This document shows positions 55,101-62,803 of a DNA stretch of 64,000 nt, piece after piece. Origin of the DNA: Cernens ardua (GTDB taxonomy: Bacteria > Pseudomonadota > Gammaproteobacteria > Pseudomonadales > Halomonadaceae); assembly GCF_051251085.1 (NCBI RefSeq), contig NZ_JBPCZH010000001.1, forward strand, positions 868,001 to 932,000, written 5' to 3'. The first letter of the stretch is position 1, and the number at the start of each line of letters is the position of its first letter. The notes below the pieces were generated by a model. That model was not told the origin of the DNA. It saw only the letters and a list, made by a program, of their open reading frames with translations, and did not search any database. Made by a program: the position numbers and the translations under genes.

Positions 55101-55960
55101 TCCAGCATCGCTGCCGCAGAAGGATTTGGTTCATCTCCCGTATCGACATACACAGCAATAGTTCGGTCAAGAGCATTTGCTCCAACCTTATCGTCAAAAA
55201 GTGCTTGGACTATTCTGGTCTTCCCAACGCCAGATAACCCCATGATGCGAATCGCCTTAGACGAGGTTCGGATGAGGTTTCGCATTGGTTCAAGTGCGTC
55301 TTCAATGCTTAGCTTTTGGTCATTTGAAGGCAGCATAACCACTACGCCAGGAGCGAGAATTAACGTATCATCGACCCCATGGGGAGGATTACTCCAAGAA
55401 CCATATGGTCGCCAACCAGAATAGCCTTGACCAAGTTTTTGTTTTACCCATAGTAAGACGGATGGATGCTGACGCACCCATTGGGCAAGCTTCGCGCGAT
55501 CGTAAAAGTCAAGGTAGATGTTAGATTCATTGGGATCAAGCTTGACTGCATCCTTCATTGCTGAGAGACGTTGAGCTTTACTTTTAGGCGAGCAATCATC
55601 TCCCAAACTTACGATAATATAACCCCCTCCTTTCAAAGCCTGTCTTGAGATAGTCTTTGATAGATCTTCACCAATGATCATTTCACCAGTAATTTTTTTT
55701 CTCGACATCGAATGTTTCTTGGCCTGAAACACCGTATCAGACCTTGGAACAAACCCCGTTTTAAAAGCATCAACAGGAACTTGAACGTGAATGTCAATTC
55801 CTTCATCCGAGGCATTAATCGAACCGGACCAGCTAACACAAGCAGGACTGTATCCTTGTGCAGCCACCTCAGCCTCACAAAGACGAGCAATCATCTCCTC
55901 CAATTGGATATCTGATAATTTAGGTAATTCGTCTTTGTCGACATCAAATATTGACACCAC
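52130..55960 (-). CDS. Nuclease-STAND NTPase fusion, Avs-like defence protein
   Basis: A 1276-residue cytoplasmic protein starting at a GTG behind a GAGG site. Residues 1-180 look like an Mrr/Cap4-type PD-(D/E)XK nuclease: acidic helix E21-E22, DEGIDI (52-57), then FQAKKH with Q79 and K81 as the QxK pair. Residues 230-420 form a P-loop NTPase: MGLSGVGKTR (Walker A 241-248) and TIMVLDNCP (Walker B, D301), as in STAND/NACHT proteins. Residues 430-1276 are helical repeats, probably the sensor. It lies alone, 311 bases before the restriction operon on the same strand. Phage sensing and DNA cleavage are inferred from the architecture. Confidence 0.82.
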   Translation of the reverse strand: MVSIFDVDKDELPKLSDIQLEEMIARLCEAEVAAQGYSPACVSWSGSINASDEGIDIHVQVPVDAFKTGFVPRSDTVFQAKKHSMSRKKITGEMIIGEDLSKTISRQALKGGGYIIVSLGDDCSPKSKAQRLSAMKDAVKLDPNESNIYLDFYDRAKLAQWVRQHPSVLLWVKQKLGQGYSGWRPYGSWSNPPHGVDDTLILAPGVVVMLPSNDQKLSIEDALEPMRNLIRTSSKAIRIMGLSGVGKTRIVQALFDDKVGANALDRTIAVYVDTGDEPNPSAAAMLDRLIAEDRKTIMVLDNCPPELHSALAGKVSASFNKVSLITVEYDIRDDKPQTTEVIHIEAVGPEVAEQLLNSRFPSIGQKNTRRIAEFADGNTRVALAIAERVLEGESLAQLSDAQLFKRLFVQRNHADDDLQDQAEILSLVYSFSVVTPDTGQKELEILGSISGYSSQKLRRSVKKLLDRHIVQKRSHWRAILPQAIANRLAASALDSIPVDELRETFEASGRERLLMSFAHRLGLLHDHPVALEIAEAWLQPDGLLGQILELDDTKLRMLNYVSPVVPAALLNRIESALTAPEFIGWRPRYDASRTIILNLLRSLAYEPNVFSRCVRLLIRVADHEDENNKHDSVQTRITRFFQAYLSGTHASLQQRVDILNECLLSDVAGRRALGFEMLTVALGPHWTSGELNEFGARPRDFGFNPTYDQFVEWRSVFIDIAVRFGTSGDTNLENSARQILAKSFSGLWCQEAIRDKLIDAARKLNNYQYWEAGWQAARSIIYFSHVKRKNEDTHEPLSKDLLNLERELKPNGLVPEIMAYVLSNSGQTCALDSGFDHYESMLRLEAKALKLGEGFAASDHELNELGPKLFSNHTKSRGAAFGRGLAKGAYDLRASWQNLIAQLKIQPETTESLVIFEGFIEEVDSVDPVLAQELLDQCALHSEFRNVLVDMHPRRTFTETDLDRCMKLLDDPDTHAYMYESILWRPAYANLPEDRIVNLAQRLLNKPNGDDLVLDALSMKLHDKETCRDLLGLNLRTIGLRAAIQRLQRDHMFPIANGEYNMECVIRAVLSFDDNESEKLEWLDTIVSVIDKHYGHIYTFESAIETTVALMPEAFLDRVFARTDDEQYRRVFLTRYSDRRQPLLAQIDIGTLIEWCRAKNDTNVWASVAGGINLWIDNEDKRSVTISGSAVKYLESSPHPEAVLRTFAGRVMPLSWSGSPVGVMQARAAAIYGLVSHENSKIAEAAGLIHAQLVKDIEDEEVLQQKRNEEREQRFE

Positions 55961-56193
55961 ATCACCTCAGGAGAACATATTACACTTATGTTTACTGTAA
56001 AAATTTAATCAGACCACTGCCAATTGATAGTCGACACAAACGGGTTATTTCATTCCGACAAAATTCATTTACAAATCGAGAAGGCTTCAAAAAGACATCC
56101 ATCGTCAACTGTACCGGACTACAACTCTGTCAATTAAATAAATTCATGCTCGATAAAATATTAAGTCCTCAGTATTAACAATACACTTCCCTC

Positions 56194-56538
56194 TCACACC
56201 TTCCTCACGAACTCGGACTTCAAACTCATAGCCCCAAACTTATCAATCTTGCAATCAATATCATGATCGCCATCCACCAGCCTAATATTCTTGACCTTGG
56301 TACCCACCTTCACAACACCGCTGGAGCCTTTGAGTTTCAGGTCCTTGATAACAGTAACGGTATCGCCGTCTTGCAGGATGTTGCCTGCAGAGTCACGGTG
56401 AACACGTTCATCGGACTCACTTTCAGACGCGGCATTCATCGGCCATTCGTGGCCGCATTCAGGGCAAATATACAGGCCACTGCCGTCTTCATACGTATAG
56501 GTAGATTGGCATTGGCTGCAGGGAGGAAGAGTACTCAT
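56194..56538 (-). CDS. yjdM: PhnA/YjdM zinc-ribbon protein
   Basis: A 114-residue protein. An N-terminal zinc ribbon, PPCSQCQSTYTYEDGSGLYICPECGHEW, has two CxxC pairs; a C-terminal barrel has GNILQDGDTVTVIKDLKLKGSSGVVKVGTKVKNIRLVDGDHDIDCKIDKFGAM. Both match YjdM (formerly PhnA). Despite the old name it is not a phosphonoacetate hydrolase; its role is unclear. It marks the return to core genome right of the defence island. Confidence 0.93.
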   Translation of the reverse strand: MSTLPPCSQCQSTYTYEDGSGLYICPECGHEWPMNAASESESDERVHRDSAGNILQDGDTVTVIKDLKLKGSSGVVKVGTKVKNIRLVDGDHDIDCKIDKFGAMSLKSEFVRKV

Positions 56539-56660
56539 AACAATAGATCCTAATAGGTGCTTCGATGTATAACGGAAGCGATTTCAGTACCTGGGTTGGC
56601 ATCACCTACCCTAGTTCTGGCACTGATATTTTCTTTGCACAGAAAGCTTTCTGCATATCA

Positions 56661-56710
56661 TAAAAAATACCACTGACAATGGACGCTCCATCATCAATGG
56701 TATTTTATTT
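56661..56710 (-). terminator. Terminator of guaA, bidirectional
   Basis: ATACCACTGA (56667-56676) pairs, with one mismatch, with TCAATGGTAT (56694-56703); an inner ATGGA/TCCAT stem closes it. A-run on the left and T-run on the right let it end guaA (minus) and act for the plus strand as well. Confidence 0.85.
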
Positions 56711-56737
56711 AATCATTCAACAAACCGTGATAACCCC

Positions 56738-58312
56738 TCACTCCCACTCAATCGTGGCAGGCGGTTTACTACTCACGTCATACGCCACTCGTGAAATCCC
56801 GCTAATCTCATTGATAATGCGATTGGAGACTTTTTCCAGCAGCTCATAGGGCAAATGCGCCCAACGTGCGGTCATGAAGTCGATGGTCTCGACGGCACGC
56901 AGTGATACTACCCACTCGTAACGACGACCATCCCCGACGACACCGACGGATTTCACCGGCAGGAAGACGACAAACGCCTGACTGGTTTTCTCGTACCATC
57001 CGGAGTTACGCAGTTCTTCAATAAAGATAGCGTCGGCTTCACGCAGGATGTCGGCATACTCTTTCTTCACTTCGCCTAGAATTCGTACGCCAAGGCCCGG
57101 TCCCGGGAAGGGGTGGCGGTAAACCATGTCGTGAGGCAGGCCGAGTTCGACACCAATTTTGCGGACTTCATCCTTGAACAGTTCACGCAGTGGCTCAACC
57201 AGCTGCATTTTCATGTCTTCAGGCAGGCCGCCCACGTTATGGTGGGATTTGATGACGTGGGCCTTACCGGTTTTGGTGGCGGCAGATTCCACTACATCGG
57301 GGTAGATAGTGCCCTGCGCGAGGAACTCAACATCCGTCAGTTTTTCGGCTTCCGCATCAAAAACGTCGATAAAGGTATTACCGATAATTTTTCGTTTCTC
57401 TTCAGGGTCGTTAACGCCCTTCAGTTTGCCCAGGAAGAGATCTTCGGCATCTGCACGGATGACTTTAACGCCCATGTGATCGGCGAAGGTTTTCATCACC
57501 TGATCACCTTCGTTCTTGCGCAGAAGGCCATTATCGACGAAGACGCATGTCAGCTGGTCGCCAATCGCCTGATGCAGGAGTGCGGCAACGACGGAAGAAT
57601 CAACACCCCCTGAGAGGCCCAGCAGGACTTTGCGATCACCGACCTGTTCGCGTACGCGGGCGATCTGGTCGTCGATGATGCGGGCAGGTGTCCATAACTG
57701 GGCACAGTCACAAATGCCGACCACGAAGCGTTCAATGATCTTCTTGCCTGAAAGGGAGTGTGTTACTTCGGGGTGGAACTGGACGCCGTAGAATTTTTTC
57801 TCTTCCCATGCCATGGCCGCGATCGGGCAGCTGGGGGTAGAGGCAGTCACGGTAAATTCTGCGGGTGCACGGGCGACCTTATCGCCGTGGCTCATCCAGA
57901 CGTCAAGGCGTGGGCGCCCTTCTTCATCCGAATGGTCATTGATGCCATGCAACAGGCCATCGTGGTGAGTAACTTCGATCTGAGCATAACCATATTCGCT
58001 CTTGTTGGAGCCCTGCGCTTCACCGCCCAGCTGTTGGGCCATGGTCTGCAAGCCATAGCAGATGCCGAAGACGGGGACACCCAGTTCGAACACACTTTCA
58101 GGTGCGCGGGGGGAACCCAGATCCGTGACGGATTCAGGGCCACCGGAGAGGATAACGCCCTTCGGTCCAAAGGCACGGATATCCTCTTCGGTCATGTCGA
58201 AGGGGTGAATTTCGCAGTAAACACCAATTTCACGCACACGGCGGGCAATCAGCTGGGTGTACTGGGAGCCAAAATCCAGAATCAGGATCTTGTCGGAATG
58301 AATGTCGGTCAT
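56738..58312 (-). CDS. guaA: GMP synthase (glutamine-hydrolysing)
   Basis: A 524-residue enzyme that turns XMP into GMP with ATP and glutamine. The N-terminal class I amidotransferase has the nucleophile in VFGICYGLQTMAQQLGG and HPEVTHS; the ATP-pyrophosphatase domain has the P-loop LLGLSGGVDSSVVAALL; the C-terminal dimer domain ends in IEWE as usual. It lies 57 bases after guaB, the standard guaBA operon. Confidence 0.98.
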   Translation of the reverse strand: MTDIHSDKILILDFGSQYTQLIARRVREIGVYCEIHPFDMTEEDIRAFGPKGVILSGGPESVTDLGSPRAPESVFELGVPVFGICYGLQTMAQQLGGEAQGSNKSEYGYAQIEVTHHDGLLHGINDHSDEEGRPRLDVWMSHGDKVARAPAEFTVTASTPSCPIAAMAWEEKKFYGVQFHPEVTHSLSGKKIIERFVVGICDCAQLWTPARIIDDQIARVREQVGDRKVLLGLSGGVDSSVVAALLHQAIGDQLTCVFVDNGLLRKNEGDQVMKTFADHMGVKVIRADAEDLFLGKLKGVNDPEEKRKIIGNTFIDVFDAEAEKLTDVEFLAQGTIYPDVVESAATKTGKAHVIKSHHNVGGLPEDMKMQLVEPLRELFKDEVRKIGVELGLPHDMVYRHPFPGPGLGVRILGEVKKEYADILREADAIFIEELRNSGWYEKTSQAFVVFLPVKSVGVVGDGRRYEWVVSLRAVETIDFMTARWAHLPYELLEKVSNRIINEISGISRVAYDVSSKPPATIEWE

Positions 58313-58369
58313 GTCAGCGTCCGTTCAATGATAAAAGAGATGTCCAATGGGGCGCGAAACCCGCAGCGC

Positions 58370-59836
58370 TTAGGCGCCGCGGTAGTTGGGTGCTTCCTTG
58401 GTGATCTGTACGTCGTGAACATGGGACTCGGCGAAGCCAGCCGCACTGATTTTGACGAACTCGGGTTTGGTACGCATATCTTCGATGGAAGCGCTACCGG
58501 TATACCCCATGGAAGCACGCAGTCCACCCATCAACTGGTGAACGATGGCTGTCATGGCACCTTTGTAAGGAACACGCCCTTCGATACCTTCTGGCACCAG
58601 TTTTTCAACGCCCGCATTTTTGTCCTGGAAGTAACGGTCGGAAGAGCCCTGACTCTGGGACATGGCGCCCATGGAGCCCATACCACGATAGGCTTTGTAA
58701 GTACGCCCCTGATAGAGCTCGACTTCACCGGGTGCTTCTTCGGTACCGGCCAGCAGGCCTCCGACCATGACGCAGTGAGCCCCTGCCACAATCGCTTTGG
58801 CGATATCACCGGAGAAACGGATGCCACCATCGGCAATCAACGGAATACCGTAAGGTTTGACAGCTTCGGCAACGTCAGCCACCGCAGTAATCTGTGGAAC
58901 ACCCACCCCTGCCACGATACGTGTGGTACAGATCGAGCCCGGGCCGATACCGACTTTAACACCGTCTGCGCCCGCTTCAGCCAGCGCTTTGGCGGCGGCG
59001 GCGGTCGCAATGTTTCCACCGATGACCTGGACTTGCGGGAAGTGTTCTTTCACCCAGCTCACGCGATCAAGTACGCCCTGTGAATGACCGTGTGCCGTAT
59101 CAACGACCAGTACGTCAACGCCTGCTTCGACCAGTGCCTTGACGCGGTCTTCGGTATCCGCGCCGGTACCAACAGCTGCACCGACCAGCAGGCTGCCATT
59201 ATCGTCCTTGGCTGCATTCGGGTAGGTACGTGCCTTTTCAAGGTCACGAACGGTGACCAGCCCGACGAGGCGATCGCCGTTCACCACAAGAATCTTCTCG
59301 ATACGATTCGCTTGCAGTTTGCTTTTGATAACATCGAGAGAGGTGCCCTCTTCGACGGTGACCAAACGATCACGCGTTGTCATGATGGCGGCTACGTCAT
59401 CGCCCTCTTCCGGCAGGAAGCGCATGTCACGACCAGTGACGATCCCGACCAGTTTCTCACCGTCAATCACAGGGAAGCCGGAGTAGCCATATTCATCAGC
59501 CATGGCCAGCAGTTCTTTCAGCTTCAAAGAAGGAGAAACCGTGACGGGGTCTTTGACGATAACGCTTTCATGCTTCTTCACTTTGCGCACTTCTGCGGCC
59601 TGCTGAGCCACGGTCATGTTCTTGTGAATGATACCCAGCCCGCCTTCCTGCGCCATGGCAATTGCCAGGCGACCTTCAGTCACGGTATCCATGGCAGAAG
59701 AGAGCAGCGGGATATTCAACGCAATACCACGGGTTACGTGCGTTTTAAGGCTGACATTCTTGGGCAGAACGTTGGAATAACCGGGTACGAGTAATACGTC
59801 GTCAAACGTAAGAGCTTCCTGGGCTATACGTAACAT
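58370..59836 (-). CDS. guaB: IMP dehydrogenase
   Basis: A 488-residue enzyme that oxidises IMP to XMP, the committed step to GMP. The barrel holds the catalytic loop GIGPGSICTTRIVAGVGVPQ with its active Cys, and the flap region GMGSMGAMSQSQGSSDRYFQ. Two CBS domains sit at about 95-205 (SPSLKLKELLAMADEYGYSGFPVIDGEKLVGIVTGRDMRF and a second copy). It starts guaBA. The 562-base space before it, toward xseA, is unusually rich in hairpins. Confidence 0.98.
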   Translation of the reverse strand: MLRIAQEALTFDDVLLVPGYSNVLPKNVSLKTHVTRGIALNIPLLSSAMDTVTEGRLAIAMAQEGGLGIIHKNMTVAQQAAEVRKVKKHESVIVKDPVTVSPSLKLKELLAMADEYGYSGFPVIDGEKLVGIVTGRDMRFLPEEGDDVAAIMTTRDRLVTVEEGTSLDVIKSKLQANRIEKILVVNGDRLVGLVTVRDLEKARTYPNAAKDDNGSLLVGAAVGTGADTEDRVKALVEAGVDVLVVDTAHGHSQGVLDRVSWVKEHFPQVQVIGGNIATAAAAKALAEAGADGVKVGIGPGSICTTRIVAGVGVPQITAVADVAEAVKPYGIPLIADGGIRFSGDIAKAIVAGAHCVMVGGLLAGTEEAPGEVELYQGRTYKAYRGMGSMGAMSQSQGSSDRYFQDKNAGVEKLVPEGIEGRVPYKGAMTAIVHQLMGGLRASMGYTGSASIEDMRTKPEFVKISAAGFAESHVHDVQITKEAPNYRGA

Positions 59837-60398
59837 GATAGAGGTCCAATGCTAGTGGTTAAAATTCAGTGTCTGTAAAACGGCTGGGTGATCAGCGGCG
59901 GTGGAGAACCGTGGGGCCATCGCTGCCACTGATAACCAAAAATTCGGGGGGCTAATGCAGCGAGCCGGTCAGCTTTCAAGGCGCGTAGTGGCGCAAGGAA
60001 AGTGACCGGCTCGTGGTGACCCATGACCACACGCCCCGAAGGGAGGCGCGGCACCTCTGGGTGCCTGCTCAGGCCCCGCACGCCTTCCCCCCGAGCCTTG
60101 CCGGGCAATGGGAAGCATGTATAAGTGGCCTGAGTCGTCATGGGCATATTCAATATAAAAGTTAATGGCGTATTATAACGAAACAGGCAGGGTTTCTCAA
60201 TCGTTGGGCAGAGGATTATAAGTCCTTTGGTCTATTTATCAGTGCGCAGCCCCTACTTCCAGGTGATCGAATAATTTAGGGCTTATACACCTGTACCAGT
60301 AGCGTGCCATACGGCATACTTCGCTGTAAGATGAAGCAGGATGACTCGTTGCCAAAATTGAGTCCTCTTTCAGCCACACTTAAAGGCTTTATTTTCCC
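59837..60398. other. guaB / xseA divergent spacer with hairpin cluster
   Basis: 562 bases. Positions 59961-60116 are GC-rich and folded (see the separate entry). Bases 60150-60398 form the AT-rich xseA upstream part, with no clear operator. A reverse-strand frame of 95 codons (59866-60153) runs through the hairpins and is not believed to be a gene. Confidence 0.55.
59961..60116. repeat. GC-rich hairpin cluster upstream of guaB
   Basis: A chain of stems: CGAGCCGGTCA (59961-59971)/TGACCGGCTCG (60003-60013) with inner CTTTC/GAAAG and GCGC/GCGC; GTGGT (60013-60017)/ACCAC (60026-60030); CGCC/GGCG (60032-60048); GGCACC (60050-60055)/GGTGCC (60060-60065); CTTCCC (60084-60089)/GGGAAG (60110-60115). 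It could be a structured guaB leader, a small RNA or a degraded mobile repeat. Confidence 0.5.
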
Positions 60399-61862
60399 AT
60401 GCCCTCCTTCCTTGACCGCTTCCGTGATCCTGCGCTGACAGAGGCCTCTGCTACCGAGGACGCCGATGCCATTACTGTCAGCACGCTCAACCAGCGTGCC
60501 AGGATGCTTCTGGAAGGGGAATTCAAACGGTTATGGATTGAAGGGGAAATTTCCTCACTCTCTCAGCCCCGTTCCGGGCACTCCTATTTCACCTTGAAGG
60601 ATGACAAGGCGCAGGTGCGCTGTGCGTTCTTTCGCCAACATGCTCACAAGGTCAGTGCTCCCTTGCGTGAAGGTCAGCAAGTCCGCGTTCATGCACAGGT
60701 ATCCCTTTTCGAGCCACGGGGTGATTATCAGCTGATCGTCGAAGCAATCAAGGAAGCCGGTCGCGGCGCGCTATTGGCAGCTTTGGAACAATTGAAGGAG
60801 AAGCTGGCAAGCGAGGGTATATTCGCTCATCAAAGGGATATTCCCTACCCTCCGCACCAGCTGGCGGTGATTACCTCCCCGACGGGGGCCGCGTTTCAGG
60901 ACATCCTGAGCGTGGTCAATGCTCGCTGGCCATGGCTCTCGATCACGCTGATTCCAGTCCAGGTTCAGGGCACTCAGGCCGCCGAGCAGATGGTTAAGGC
61001 GCTGGCACTAGCCAATCGTGTGGGGCGATACGATGCCATATTAATCACGCGTGGCGGGGGGAGTTTCGAGGACCTATGGTGTTTCAATGATGAACAATTG
61101 GCCCGCGCGATACATGCTTCTGCCATTCCGGTGATCTCGGCGGTTGGACATGAAACCGATACCACCATCGCTGATTTTGCTGCGGATTCACGTGCGCCAA
61201 CGCCCTCGGCTGCAGCAGAGCGATTAACACCGGATCGGCGTGATTATCGCCGCCGCCTGGCTCAACTCGCCCACCGGTTGCTGAATGCTCAGCGGGCAAA
61301 GCTGGATCGCTATCAGCAACAGGTCGATTACCTGACCGCCCGCCTTCGCCATCCAAAGCATCAGTTGGAACAGCAACGCCTGAGGCTGGATTCTCTCGCA
61401 CTAAGGCTTCACCGTGCGCAGGAAAGGCGTTTGCAACAGGAACGCCGCAGGGTTGATCAATGGTCGCAGCGGTTAACACGGCAATCCCCTCTTCGCCTGT
61501 TGCGTGCTCAGCAGGAAACGCTAACACAGTTATATCATCGATTGATGAATACGCCTGAAGCGATTCTTTTACGTGAGCGAAGAATATTGACTCAACTGGA
61601 TGAAAGGTTGAAACGTGCTGAAGATGTCTCGTTGAAAGCGGCTTCCACACGGTTAGGCAATCTGATTCAACGGTTGGATATTGCCAGCCCTCTTTCAACC
61701 CTGAAACGCGGTTATGCGGTACTCGAAAACGAACACCATCATATCATTCGCAAGGCCGAAGAGGTCGAGGTTGGGGAGTATGTCACTGCACGGTTGGGAA
61801 GCGGAAAGCTCAGATTGACCGTTCTAGACAAGAAAGTAGATATCGATAAAGAGAACCACTGA
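60399..61862 (+). CDS. xseA: Exodeoxyribonuclease VII large subunit
   Basis: A 487-residue nuclease subunit. The N-terminal OB fold carries NQRARMLLEGEFKRLWIEGEISSLSQPRSGHSYFTLKDDKAQVRCAFFR; the catalytic domain has ITSPTGAAFQDILSVVNARWP, ITRGGGSFEDLWCFNDE and AVGHETDTTIADFAADSRAPTPSAAAE; a long coiled coil (about 285-420) follows. With XseB, encoded elsewhere, it degrades single-stranded DNA. It lies divergent from guaB, the common gammaproteobacterial order. Confidence 0.96.
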   Translation: MPSFLDRFRDPALTEASATEDADAITVSTLNQRARMLLEGEFKRLWIEGEISSLSQPRSGHSYFTLKDDKAQVRCAFFRQHAHKVSAPLREGQQVRVHAQVSLFEPRGDYQLIVEAIKEAGRGALLAALEQLKEKLASEGIFAHQRDIPYPPHQLAVITSPTGAAFQDILSVVNARWPWLSITLIPVQVQGTQAAEQMVKALALANRVGRYDAILITRGGGSFEDLWCFNDEQLARAIHASAIPVISAVGHETDTTIADFAADSRAPTPSAAAERLTPDRRDYRRRLAQLAHRLLNAQRAKLDRYQQQVDYLTARLRHPKHQLEQQRLRLDSLALRLHRAQERRLQQERRRVDQWSQRLTRQSPLRLLRAQQETLTQLYHRLMNTPEAILLRERRILTQLDERLKRAEDVSLKAASTRLGNLIQRLDIASPLSTLKRGYAVLENEHHHIIRKAEEVEVGEYVTARLGSGKLRLTVLDKKVDIDKENH

Positions 61863-61936
61863 TCCCCTTCATCATGAGTCAGGTACACAAGTCACTATTG
61901 AATATTGAAACCGAACCCATGACAAACCGATACCAC

Positions 61937-61970
61937 GCTTACCTGTACCAATAAAAGGTAAGCTATTTTT
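61937..61970 (+). terminator. Terminator of xseA
   Basis: Stem GCTTACCT (61937-61944) with AGGTAAGC (61956-61963), then TATTTTT. It lies 75 bases after the xseA stop and just before the convergent lipoprotein gene. Confidence 0.88.
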
Positions 61971-61984
61971 CCTTTCCTTTGCAG

Positions 61985-62548
61985 TTATTGGGTACGATGT
62001 CTATCCATCGAGGCCTCAATATTCGCCATTTCAGACAGCTTGTGTTTCAACTCTTCATTACTCTGTTGAAGTGCTGAAATTTGTGCTGCCTGTGACTGTC
62101 GGTTTGAGCTCAGGGAGTATCGAGCGTTGTTGAGCTGAGTATTGATATCAACACGCTCATTCACATCGTGGTGTAGTAGCTTTACCAATGGCGTCAGCGC
62201 ATCAGGTACGTCATCTTCTACATGACGGTACAATTGGTTGGCATCTACAAGTTGGCGATGTTGTGGTGCCCAGCTCAACGCAACTGCCCGCACCAGCTGC
62301 GCGCGCACGCTGTTGTCGCTCATGTGTGACAACACGACACTACGCCAGTGATCATCCGCTTGTTGTGATTGGCGCGCAAAATTCACCCAACTGGGTAGTA
62401 AACACTGATTTTCATTTAGAGTGGGAACACCACGAGATTCACAGCCACTTCCCCCCGAAAACATGGTCTGACAACCGCCAAGAAAAACAGCGCTGGCCGC
62501 AATAACGGCGACTGAAGTACAGGATTTGAGATATTGATGTAAAAACAT
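61985..62548 (-). CDS. qseG: QseG-like lipoprotein
   Basis: A 187-residue lipoprotein: signal and lipobox AVFLGGC place the lipid on C26, so it is likely in the outer membrane. The mature part has an early Cys pair (GCESRG, NQCLLPSW), then helices, and ends in a coiled coil (SRQSQAAQISALQQSNEELKHKLSEMANI in similar form). Its place directly after a GlrK-type kinase gene matches qseG in the glrK-qseG-glrR locus of enterobacteria. The frame runs 23 codons upstream, but only the ATG at 62548 gives a lipoprotein signal. A response regulator gene does not follow here. Confidence 0.65.
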   Translation of the reverse strand: MFLHQYLKSCTSVAVIAASAVFLGGCQTMFSGGSGCESRGVPTLNENQCLLPSWVNFARQSQQADDHWRSVVLSHMSDNSVRAQLVRAVALSWAPQHRQLVDANQLYRHVEDDVPDALTPLVKLLHHDVNERVDINTQLNNARYSLSSNRQSQAAQISALQQSNEELKHKLSEMANIEASMDRHRTQ

Positions 62549-62803
62549 GAGCAATCTCTTGATAATAAATGCTGTGCGTTTGATGTGAGTGTTGATGAGC
62601 AATCCAGAACTGAACAATAAAAGGGGTGCTCAGCGGACATTGCTTCGTGTTTCATCCAAACTCAACCGGCCGTTTTTAGGACCTATCAGTATTTGAATGT
62701 GCGAACAACATGGGGCGACTTTGCTCAACATTTTGTTCGAAAAACAGTTTTTAAAACCAACTGCAAGGGAAAGCCGCCATAAACACAAGGCTGTGGATAA
62801 GCT

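Noticed and set aside
42147..56193. Integrated mobile element carrying the defence genes
   Set aside because: No integrase, transposase, tRNA or matching end repeats were found on either side of the island.
57758..59083. 441-codon plus-strand open frame across guaA and guaB
   Set aside because: It is antisense to two highly conserved enzymes, crosses both genes, has no ribosome site and resembles no family. The same holds for 59084-59794.
59866..60153. 95-codon minus-strand open frame upstream of guaB
   Set aside because: It runs through the hairpin cluster, its composition follows the repeats and it lacks a ribosome site. The sequence is better explained as structured DNA or RNA.
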